A stretch of DNA of 64,000 nt from Dastarcus helophoroides (lineage: Eukaryota > Arthropoda > Insecta > Coleoptera > Bothrideridae). The notes under the pieces are model-generated. The model was not told the DNA's origin and did no database searches. It saw only the letters and a list, made by a program, of their open reading frames with translations. Where the stretch lies: contig CM053334.1 of the NCBI GenBank assembly GCA_028583605.1, positions 21,606,868 to 21,670,867 of the forward strand, given 5' to 3'. Shown here in pieces: positions 22,501-34,500 of the stretch. The translations under genes and the position numbers were made by a program. Within the stretch, counting starts at the first letter, position 1, and each line of letters opens with the position of its first letter.

Positions 22501-25500
22501 GATTTTTTTTTGTTCAAAAATACTTCAGTCCTTCTCACGGTTTATTGTTCTAAGCAAGCTCTAACCAGAAATGAATTTTCATGAAAATAATTTCACCTGA
22601 TCCTAAATTTTTAATTTAAAAATTTTTCTGAGCTCCTCAGGTTTATTTTTCCAAGAAAATTCGAACCGGAAATAAATTTGATCTTTCAGAAACTAAGTCT
22701 TGTCTATTCCTAAATTTTCTTCACTGCATTTTGAGTTGTATTTTTCTGAGAAACCGTAAATCAGAAACAAATTGGAAAAAAAGTTGTTTTCAGGATTTTT
22801 TGTTCATAAATTCTTCAGTCCTTCTCACGCTTTATTGTTCTGAGCAATCTGGAACCAGAAATAAATTTTCATGAAAATAATTACGCCTGATCCTATATTT
22901 ATAATTCAAAATTTTTTGTGAGTTCCCCAAGTTTATTTTTCTAAGAAAATTCGAGTCAGAAGTAAATCTGATCTTTCAGTAACTAAGAGAATAAAGTTGT
23001 ATATTCCTAAATTTTCTTCACAGTATTTAAAATTATATTTTTCTGAGAAAGCTCGAATCAGAAGTGAATCGGGAAAAAAATAGTCTTTCAGGATTTTTTT
23101 TGTTCAGAAATTCTTCAATTCTTCGCAACCTTTATTGTTTTGAGCAAGCTCTAACCAGAAATCAATTTTCATGAAATTAATTTCCCCTGATTCTAAATTT
23201 TTTACTCAAAAATTTTTCTGCGCTCCCCAGGTTTATTTTTCCAAGAAAATTCAAACCAGAAGTAAACCTGATCTTTCAGTAACTAAGAGAATCCTAAATT
23301 TTCTTCATCGCATTTTGAGTTTTATTTTTCTGAGAAACCTTGAATCAGAAGCAAATTAATTTGTCTGATTGTGAAATTTTTTGTTCAAACATTTTTCAGT
23401 GTTTTTGAGCTTTTCCCGCGAAAGCTCGAGTTGTTTGTTCCTGAATTTTTTACTCAGAAACTTTTCTGAGTTTCTTTTCTTTTATTTTTCTGAGAAAGCG
23501 CGGACACAAGTAAATTGGGTTTTCTTTTACCAACTAAGACAATCACTTGATCTACGTATTTTGAATTTAATCTCAGAAATCTCAGATCAAAATTATCTGT
23601 TTTTGTTTCAAAAATTCTTCAGTGTTTCTTGCCTTTTTTTAAACTAGAACACTAGAACTAATTTGGGGTTGCCTGGATTTCCTGCTTTCACTTGATGTTT
23701 TTCAGCAGCCTCTAGAAATAACAATAAGGCAGACAGCGCGGAAGAGGGCCTATGCAGCTTAGATTCCCTCCAAGAGATCGAATCTCTTCGGCTGCAGCTG
23801 CACGAGATGGCAACTGAAAAGTCCATTCTAGCTCTAGAACTAGGTGAACACAAAGGACAAATTAACATGCTTCAGAGTCAAATCGAAAGCCTCAAGGTAA
23901 GTTTTCGTGATGAAATTGTTCACGAAAACCCCCACAATGATGATTTTTTTTTCAATGTTAACTAGATACAGCAGGAACAATCCTGTTTGCAATTGGATCA
24001 ATTGACTGAAGAGAACACAGCACTGAGAAACAGACTGAGGGACGTGGCACATTCGCCACTATCCGACAACGAGAAGCAACAGCTGCTTTTCGAGTCGCAC
24101 CGCCACCACAACTCCGCCCCCGCTTCGATAGCGACCAACGTAAGTCATCCATCTGTTTGTTTCCCACTTCTGAATCCTTCGCCTTGAGCACTTATTTTTG
24201 ACATTTTGACCTCTACCTCATTTCCCACTTCTGACATCTCTCAGCTTCTTTGTTCCCCACTTCCGACATCTCCCAACCTCTTTGTTTCCCACTTCTGACA
24301 TCCTTTACCTCTTTGTTTCCCACTTCTGACATCCTCAACTCTAGTTCTTTGTCTTCCACTTCTGACATTTCTCACGTCAATCTCTTTGTTTCTAACTTCT
24401 GGCATATTTCATGCAGATTCTCGATGAAAGCACCGGAGGGGACATCACAGCGTGTCCGACGCCGGAATGGGACAAACACAGCAGCAGCAACGTCAGCGAG
24501 GTGTCCGTCGCTTGCCTCCAAGACAAAATCAATCAGATGCAGGAGACCCACTACAGGTATTTGCTCGTTTTTTACTCTTTATTTTTAGATGCATGGGCTG
24601 CTTGTAAAAATTTCGGGAAAACGGTCTTATTTTAGAGATTTCGAATGCTTTCGAATCTGATTTTTTTAAGATCATTTCGAAAAATTCAAAATTCGTGAGA
24701 AAATCGAAATTTTGAGATGATAATAAAAATTCTTGATCCTAAAATCGAAATTTCGAAATCATAATTATTGGAGCAAAATTTGAAAAGAGTTGAACTTTTG
24801 AGTAAACTCAAAACAAGTCAAATTGAAGAAAAAATGGAAGTTTCCAGGAGAACATCGAAATTTGAAAATTGGAATCAAAATATGGAAGTTGCTGGAAAAA
24901 ATCGACTCTCTTGAATAAAATTGTTCTTTTTTAAAGTCCAGACATTACAAGTTTTAATTTTTAGATAGGATTTTTCGTAATTCCCAATTTTTTTTACTCG
25001 AAATTTGAAATTTCTGTAATTCCCATTTTTGTTACTCGAAATTTGAAATTACACTTTCAAAGTTACCTAAAATTTCGAAATTAAATAGAAATTTGGAAAA
25101 AAATCTCGAATATTCTCAAAAAATTAAGACACTTCGGACAAAACATCGATATTTTTCAAAAAAAAAGTCGTAATTTTGAGCCAAAACAATTTCGAAATTG
25201 AAATACGAGTTATGAATTCAAAATCATTTGTAGAAATTACGCTGTAATGGTAAAATGGCATTTTTGGAAAAGCGCGGTTTTGTTTTTTATTTAATTGTTT
25301 TGTCGAACAGCACAAACGAAGAACTGCAAGCGACCCTTCAAGAACTAACCGACCTTCAAAGACAACTCACCGAGCTCCAGCAAGAAAACGAACGTCTACT
25401 AGAAGAAAAAACCTTTAATGTTCGACTCCCTCTGTAGACAGACCGAGCGCCTGAAGGACTCCAGATCAGAGGTGGAGTCCCTCAAGCAGCTCCTCTACCG

Positions 25501-28500
25501 CGAGAAGAACGACTCTGCTGAGACCGCCGCAGAGCGCGAGCAAAAACTCGTCGACTTGCTGAAATCCGCCCAAGAAGAGCGCGAGTCTCTCCTGTTGAAA
25601 CAAGAAGAGATGAGCAATGAGCTACAGGAGCTGAGGAATCTCAATATGGTCAACCACGAGCGATTGGAGCAAGTCTCTGAGAGAAATAAGACTTTGGAGA
25701 GCACTTTGGACGCAAAACACGCGGAACACAAGCTGTTGGATCAGGAGCTTGCGCAGGCCAAGGACCAGAGCAGCAGCCGCCATATCGAGATCAACAGGTT
25801 GAAGGATTTGCTGGAGATCGCCAGGACTAAGATACAGGAGATGGAGCAAAATAGGACACTCAGCGATAAGTCGGATTTGGATGAGTTGTTGGATAACGCC
25901 AGGAAGGAGAAAGACGCTTTGGAGTCCGAAGTGGCTCATCTGAGAGAACAGTTGGCTTTGAGTAAAAACGAAATTGAAAAACTGAAGGAGCAAGTGTCGA
26001 TTTTACAGGAGGAATGCAAGGTAATGATCATCATTTTTTTTAAAGTTAGATGCACACGCTTTTATTGGTTAATGAATAGATTCAAATCCGCTTGATTTTA
26101 ATTTTTTTTTAATATTCTAACTTTTTTCAAAATTTCGCCTTTTTTGAACAATTTTATTCTCATTTGAAATTTTCAATTTTTCACTTGTCTTAGAGTGTCT
26201 CAAAATTTCGACTTTCTTCGACATTTTGACTTATCAACCTCTTTGTTTCCACTTCTGATATTTTTACCTCTTTTTCCCACTTTTGACATCCTTCACTTCA
26301 ACCTCTTTGTTTTCATCACTGCTGACATCCCGAGCTATTTGTTTCCCACATCTGACATCCTCCACCTCAACCTCTTTATAACCATAACTTCTAACATCCT
26401 TCACCTCAGCCTCCCACTTCTGACTTATTAAATATTTTCGTTTATTTTGAAACGTTCGGTTTTGTTGCCAGGTTATAAGGAACAATGCCAAAAGCACACA
26501 GTCCGATTTAGAGTACAAATGCGAAAGACTCATTTCTGAGAAAGCTGCGTTAGCGGAGCAGTTGCAACAGTTTCAGGAGGCCGTAAATGAGTTGCAGGTA
26601 TCTTATTGATTCCTTTTTTTGTTTGGTCTGTTTTTTTGGGCCTGTTATTTTTCGAATGTAATTTTTAGGTTCAAGCTCAGTGCCAGTTGGAGGATAAGAG
26701 GCAGCTGTCAGCGGTTTTGTCGGAAACGCAACGGAATTTGAGCGAAGCTGAACGAAAAATTGCTTCTTTGGAAACTGAAGTTGCAGAAGTCAAAAAATTG
26801 CGACAAGAAGAGGTGAGTCGTGTTCAGAATGTAAGGCGAATGATCCTGAATCTCTGTTAAAATTTGAGTCAATGACTTCCTAATCGGAACAAATTTATTT
26901 CTCAACGTTTGTTGACCGCAGAATTCCGATTTAAAATTTTTGAAAATTGCGACTTCTGAATTTTTCGAAATTTGAAGAATTCGATTCAAAAAATTTGGAA
27001 CTTTTAAAAATTTCGACCGTTTTTGAATATTTCGGCTTGTTTTAAAAATTTCTCCCATTTTTAAATATTTCGATTTTTTTTTTTGGAAATTTTGGCTTTG
27101 AAATATTTTACATTTTTAAAAAGTTTCGCCTTAAATTGTGACTTAAAAAACATTGATTTCCGTTTGCAAAGTAAATTTACTGCAGATTTCGATATTTTTC
27201 AGTGACAACTTTTTTAAAATTTCCGACGTTTTTTCAAACATTTCACTTTTTTGAGATTTTAGAGTTTAAAAAAAAAAAATCAAAAATTTCCGCCATTTTG
27301 TAAATTTTGATAAAATTTCTAATTTTTTTGAGAACTTAAACTTTTTTCAGATTTCCCAATGTTTCTCGAAGTTTTCAGTTATTTTGAAAAATTCGATTTG
27401 AAATTTTGCAATTTTTTTCCCAATTTTGACCATTTTAAATTTCAGCTTTTTGCACTTTCGTCTTTGTCTCTAAAAATTTCGACGCTTCCTGAATAGTTAA
27501 TTTTTTTGAAAATTTAACCTGAAAATTTTGACCTTTGTTTTAAAAATGTTGACTTTCTTGAAATTTTAATTTGAAAAATTTAGATACTTTCCAAATTTAC
27601 AAGTTTTCTAAAAAATCGTTTCATTTCTTTTTTCATGATTCATACTATTTTGAAAATGTTGAATTTTTTAAAAATATTTCAACTTTATTTATTAATTTCT
27701 TTTTTAATTTTCGCGTTTTTGTAAATTTCGACATTTCAAACTTTCGATTATTTTTTTCGAAAAATTCTACACTTTTACGAAACTTGGACTTTTATTTATT
27801 AATTTCTTTTTTAATTTTCGCGTTTTTGAAAATTTTGATTAAAATTTCTGATTTTGTTGAGAACTTAAACTTTTTTCACATTTCCGAATTTGTCTCGAAG
27901 TTTTCACTTATTTTGAAAAATTGGATTTAAAATTTTGCAATTTTTTTCCAAATTTTGACCATTTTAAATTTCAGCTTTTTGCACTTTCGATTTTGACTCT
28001 GAAAATTTCGACGCTTCTTGAATAGTTAATTTTTTGGAAAATTTAACCTGAAAATTTTTACCTTTGTTTTGAAAATGTTGACTTTCTTGAAATTTTAATT
28101 TGAAAAATTTAGATACTTTTCAAATTTACAACTTTTCTGAAAATTGTTACGTTTCTTTTTTCATGATTCATCATACTATTTTGAAAATTTTGAATTTTTT
28201 AAAAATATTTCAACTTTATTAATTTCTATTTTAATGTTCGCGTTTTTGAAAATTTCGACATTTCAAACTTTCGATTATTTTTTCGAAAAATTCTACAGTT
28301 TACGAAACTTGGATTTTTTCCTCAAGTTTTGACCTTTTTTTTGGATATCAACCTTTTTTCTAAATTTCGACCTTTTTTTAAATAGCGAATTTTTGAATTT
28401 ACATTTTATTTTTAATTTCAACTTTTTTGAAAATTTTGATTTTTCGAAGTTCCACTTTTTTCGACATTCTCGACATTTTGATTTTTGATTTTCGACATTT

Positions 28501-31500
28501 GAATTCTGTTTCAAAATTTTTAGTTTTGCTGTCGACTTTTTCTCAAAATTTTGTCATTTTTAAAAATTTTAGATTTTTAGCAAATTGAGACATTTCGGAA
28601 ATTTCCATTGTATCAACATTTTTGTTTTTTTAAGAAGTTTGACTTTTGATAGTCAGTTTTACAAATTTGACTTTTTTTGAAAAATGAAGGCTTTCAAAAA
28701 TTTTTATTTTTTTTTTAATTTTGATTCTTTATCAAAGTTAACATTTTGACGTTTTTAAAAATTTAAACTTGGATTTTAGAATTTTTTTTATTCTGAATTT
28801 TTTGTAAATTCGACTTTTTTTTTAAATTTCTGGCATTTCAAAATTTCCTTCCGCTTTATCAAAATTTTCATTTTGTTTAAATTTTCGTCTATTTTGCGAA
28901 GGTTCGATTCTGAGAAAGTCAGTTTTGTAAAATTCACTTTTTTTTTTTAAAAAATCGGATTTTCTGAGAATTTCGACTGAAAAATGGTTGACCTCTTTTA
29001 AAAATCTCGATTTTTCGATTTTTTTTCTGAAAATTTTGACCTTTTTTGTACAAGTTTGGATTCTTTTTAAAACTTATTTAAAAATTTCGATTTCAAATTT
29101 TCGACCTTTTCACAATATTTTTGTCTTTTGCAAATTTCCGCTTTAAAAACTTCGACATTTCAAAATTTCCACTTTGAAAACTTCAACATTTCAAAATTCC
29201 ATTTCATCAGAATTCTATTTTTTTTTAATTTTCGTCTCTTTCTCAAAGTTTTGACCTTTTTTTTTTGGATAATATTAACCTTTTTTCTAAATTTCGACCT
29301 TTTTTAAATAGCGAATTTTTCGAATTTAAATTTTATTTTTAATTTCAACTTTTTTGAAAATTTTGATTTTTCGAAAGTTCCACTTTTTTCGACATTCTCG
29401 ACATTTTGACATTTTGATTTTTGATTTTCGACTATTTCGATTCCTGTTTTAAAATTTTTAGTTCTGTTGTCGACCTTTTCTCAAAATTTTGTCATTTTTA
29501 AAAATTTTAGATTTTTAGCAAATTGAAACATTTCAAAGTTTCCATTTTATCAAAATTTTCGTTTTTTTAAGAAGTTTTGACTTTTTGACACTCAGTTTTA
29601 TAAATTTGACTTTTTTGAAAAATGACGGCTTTCAAAAATTTTTATTTATTTTTTTAAATGTTGATTCTTTATCAAATTAACATTTTGACGTTCTTGAAAA
29701 TTTAAACTTAGATTTCAGATTTTTTTTTATTTTGAATTTTTTGTAAATTCGGCTTTTTTTTAAATTTCTGGCATTTCAAAATTTTTTTCCGCTTAATCAA
29801 AATTTTCATGTTGTTTAAATTTTCGTCTCTTTTGCGAAGGTTCGATTCTGAGAAACTCAGTTGTGTAAAATTCACTTTTTTTTTTGAAAAATCAGTTTTT
29901 CTGAGTATCTCGACTGAAAAAGTTTGACCTCTTTTAAAAATCTCGATTTTTCGATTTTTTTTCTTAAAATTTTGACCTTTTTCTTGTAAAAGTTTGGATT
30001 CTTTTTAAAACTTATTTCAAAATTTCGATTTCAAATTTTCGACTTTTTCACCATAATTTTGTCTTTTGCAAATTTCCGCTTTAAAACCTTCGACATTTCA
30101 AAATTTCCACTTTGAAAACTTCGACATTTCAAAATTCTATTTTATCAGAATTCTATTTTTTTTTAATTTTCGTGTTTTTCTCGAAGATCTGACTTTTTTG
30201 AAAATTTCGATTCATTTTCGTAAAGTTCAAAATTTTTAAAAATTTTGACATCCCATTTTCAATCTTTTTCAAATTTTTGTCATTTTTGTAAATTTCTTAT
30301 CTCAGGTAAAATCGATCAAACTTAAGTAATCATTTGGTGATCAAAATTTCAATGAATATCGAAATTTCATCAGTAAGTCTTTCTTTTTCCCTTATAATTT
30401 TATCTTCATATCAAATGTTTACCTATTCGAACACAATCGATCCAACTTAATAATCCTTTGGTTGTCAAAATTTTAACGAAAAGCGAAAATTCATCAGTAA
30501 TATTTTCTTTTTCCACCATAATTTTGTCTTCACGTGGTCAATTTTTCTAAACTGTACCTTCGGACACCATCGATCCATCCTAAAAATCATTTGGTGGCAA
30601 AAATTTTAATTAAAGATGAAAGTTCATCAGTAATATCTTCTTTTTCCACAATAATTTTCTCTTCATACGCTAATCTAGATCAATGGACACAATGGATCTA
30701 TCCTAATAATTATTTGGTGGTAAACATTTTAACGAAAAACGAAAGTTCATCAGTAATATTTTCCTTTTCCGCAATAATTTTGTCTTCATATTCTAAGCTA
30801 GATCTTTGGACACAATGGATTTATCTTAATAATTATTTGGTGGTCAAAATTTCAATGAAAAACGAAAGTTCATCAGTAATATTTTCTTTTTCCTCTATAA
30901 TTTTGTCTTCACGTGGTACATTTTTCCAAACTGTACCTTCGGACACCATCGATCCATCTTAATAATCATTTGGTGGTAAACATTTTAATGAAAAACGAAA
31001 GTTCATCAGTAATATTTTCTTTTTCCACAATAATTTTGTCTTCATATTCTAAGCTAAATCTTATGACACAATGGATCTATCTTAATAATTATTTGGTGGT
31101 CAAAATTTCAATGAAAAACGAAAGTTCATCAGTAATATTTTCTTTTTCCTCTATAATTTTGTCTTCACGTGGTACATTTTTCCAAACTGTACCTTCGGAC
31201 ACCATCGATCCATCTTAATAATCATTTGGTGGTAAACATTTTGATGAAAAACGAATGTTCATCAGTAATATTTTCTTTTTCCATAACACTTTTGTCTTCA
31301 TATTCTAAGCTAAATCTTTGGACACAATGGACATATCTTAATAATTATTTGCTGGTCAAAGTTTCAATGAAAAAGGAAAGTTCATCAGTAATATTTTCTT
31401 TTTCCTGTATAATTTTGTACATTTTTCTAAACTGTACCTTTGGACACCATCGATCCATCTTAGTAATCATTTGGGGGCAAAAATTGTAACGAAAAAGGAA

Positions 31501-34500
31501 AGTTCATCAGTAATATTTTTTTTTTCACAATAATTTTGTCTTCATATTCTAAGCTAGGTCTTTGGACACATAATTATTTGGTGGTCAAAATTTCAATGAA
31601 AAAGGAAAGTTCATTAGTAATATTTTCTTTTTCCTCTATAATTTTGTCTTCACGTGGTACATTTTTCTAAACTGTACCTTCGGCTACCATCGATCCATCT
31701 TAATAATCATTTGGTGGCAAAAATTGTAATGAAAAAGGAAAGTTCATCAGTAATATTTTCTTTTTCCACAATAATTTTGTCTTTATACTATAATTTAGAT
31801 CTTTGGACACAATGGATCCATCTTAATAATCATTTGGTGGTAAAAATTTTAATGAAACACGAAAGTTCATCAGTAATATTTTCTTTTTCCACAATATTTT
31901 GTCTTCATATTCTAAGATCTTTGGACACAATGGATCTATCTTAATATTTATTTGGTGGTCAGAATTTCAATGATAAACGAAAGTTCATCAGTAATATTTT
32001 CTTTTTCCTCTATAATTTTGTCTTCACGTGGTACATTTTTCTAAACTGTACCTTGGGACACCATCGATCCATCTTAATAATCATTTGGTGGTAACAATTT
32101 TAATGAAAAATTAAAGTTCATCAGTAATATTTTCTTTTTCCACAATAATCTTGTCTTCATATTCTAAACTAGAACCTCGGACACTAATTGATCCATCTTA
32201 ATAATTATTTGGTGGTAAAAATTTCAATGCAAAACGAAAGTTAATCAGTAATTTTCTCTTTTTCCACTATAATTTCCTTCTTCGTGTGGTATATGTTTCT
32301 TAGCTGTACCTTATCAATTGGTTATGTTAGAGACGCTAGAGACTAATCAGGAACTTCATCTGGAACTAAACAACATAATCTACGTATTCGGACACAATCA
32401 ATCCACCTTAATAATCATTTGGTGATCAAAATTTCAATGAAAAACAAAATGTCATCAGTAACATTTTCTTTTTCCCTTATAATTTTATCTTCATATTTAG
32501 ACACACATTGTACATCATCGCCAGAGGACCGAAGAGTTGAGCAGCACCTTGGTTTGGAGCAAAACGTTTTCATATTTTGTTGAAACTCAAGTCATAATTT
32601 TGTAAAGCAAGAAAAAAAGAGACTAGATCAAATATGATTCAGAGTAACAACATTAACGCAGCAGGAATAACTAAAATGTTATTAAATTCCAACTGTGTTC
32701 ACTCCTGTTTTGAAAAATGCATAAGAATAGTATTTTCAAAAATTATTGAATTTTCAGTAACCCACGAATATTGTCATGTCAATTCTACGTTGTGATGAGT
32801 ATCAAGCATCTATCATTGCGTAAAGGTATATTAGTGCTATCTATATGTCAAGCCGGTAACTAAAATGCACAACAATTTACTGTAAGCAATAAAACCAAAA
32901 CAAATAATCTCAATTTAAAGTCTAGATTGCAAAAAAAATGTCAGTTATTGTATATTTATAGCTATCGGTTTAATAGCACTTCAGATTTTTAACAGATAAC
33001 TTCTGAAATAAAAAATATGTTGGAAATGAGGACTTGATAAAACACTTTAATAGTAAATAATACGTAAAATATAAATTGTAGGTGAATGGAAATTGTATGT
33101 GTTCTTAGATTAATTTTGGTTTTCGCATTCTGTGCTAAATGCAAAAAGGAAATTCTGTGCCACAATTCTGAGTAATTTGGCATTTCCACTGTCTATCTTT
33201 CAGTTGAAGAAATATGCCGAAATTTGGGATTTTTTATTTTTTTTTGAAAATTTAAATTGGATGTAAAAATTTTTGAATTTTTGAGATGTAAATTGAAACA
33301 GATTTCTTAGGAATATTAGTTTCCTGAAATGTTGAGATTCTTTTTCGTTTTCAAAATTTTGAAATTTTACGATCAGTCAGATTATTTGGAATTCGGAAAG
33401 AAAAATTGGAAACTACGAAACAATTCGTACGAAATTTCGAGTTCCGATTTTTTTTGATCTGATGATGCTAAAATTTAAAAAGAAATTGGAACTTTCCCGA
33501 TTGAAAGTCAAAATTCCCTAATTTGTTTAAAATCTAGAAATTTAAGAGTTTCTTCTCGAAATTTCGAGTACATTTTCGAGTATTTTATTTAAGCGATTCC
33601 GTCTCTTTGAAAGTTCGAGACAACTATTTATTTACAGTCAGTTTAAAAGGTGATGATCTCAGTAGAAGGGTTAAGATAAGACTTGGGTAAATTCGTCGAT
33701 TAGATATCAAAAATTATCTACTGATAACGAACATTTTAGTGTTTATGTCGAAGCATATTGTTCGTGCAATCTTGTACCGCGACCGTCGCAAAATTCACAA
33801 AACCAGATAAAAAAAAATCACCAAAAGTGTACACGAAACGATTACTGATTTATTACTTTTGTCAAAACGTTTTCTCTAACGATGGAGAGTTGAATTGTTC
33901 TCTATTTCAGAACGAAGAATGGGAGAAGTTCCAAAACGACTTGCTTACGTCCGTCAGGGTGGCTAATGATATAAAAACGGAAGCGCAACAGGACTCCCAG
34001 AAACTGGTCTTGGAGAACAAAACGCATAGAGATAGGATACGCCAGCTGGAAGCCCAAATTGAAAAATTGAAAGGTGAGCGTAACGCCCAATCGCTTTAAC
34101 TGTCGCCGACAGCTTTCATGTTTTTCCTAAACTTAGAAGTGTTCAATGTCATCAATTTTTGTCGTATATTGAGCCTGTTTTAAGTCGATTTGATCGCGGA
34201 TAGTGCCAGGAGAGCTACGGGGACATTAACGCATTTTTTCGGATTATGACTTATTGTGACATGAGTAGGTAAAGACGAACTAAATTTGAAATCTTGAGAG
34301 AAATATGACTTAAATAGGTTAAGAGTGAATTAAGTTTGATTTTTTGGAGTGGGGCGAAGTTATGACGTGCGCGGGTACAGCAAGAATTAATTTTGAATTT
34401 ATGGAGTGGGGAGAAGTAGTAGTATTGTGATATGCGTTGATAAGATGAATTAAGTTGGAAATTTTAGAGTGGGGAAAGTTATGACATGTGTAGCTGAAAT

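Noticed and set aside
30534..31944. Repeat-protein gene in the 128/256-bp array
   Set aside because: Stops interrupt it irregularly, there is no start or splice context, and the unit is plainly a DNA satellite inside an intron.
33758..33910. Upstream extension of cytospin exon 8
   Set aside because: The frame is open there, but a strong CTCTATTTCAG acceptor precedes the conserved NEEWEKFQ and phase 0 joins cleanly to exon 7. The upstream residues resemble nothing in the family.
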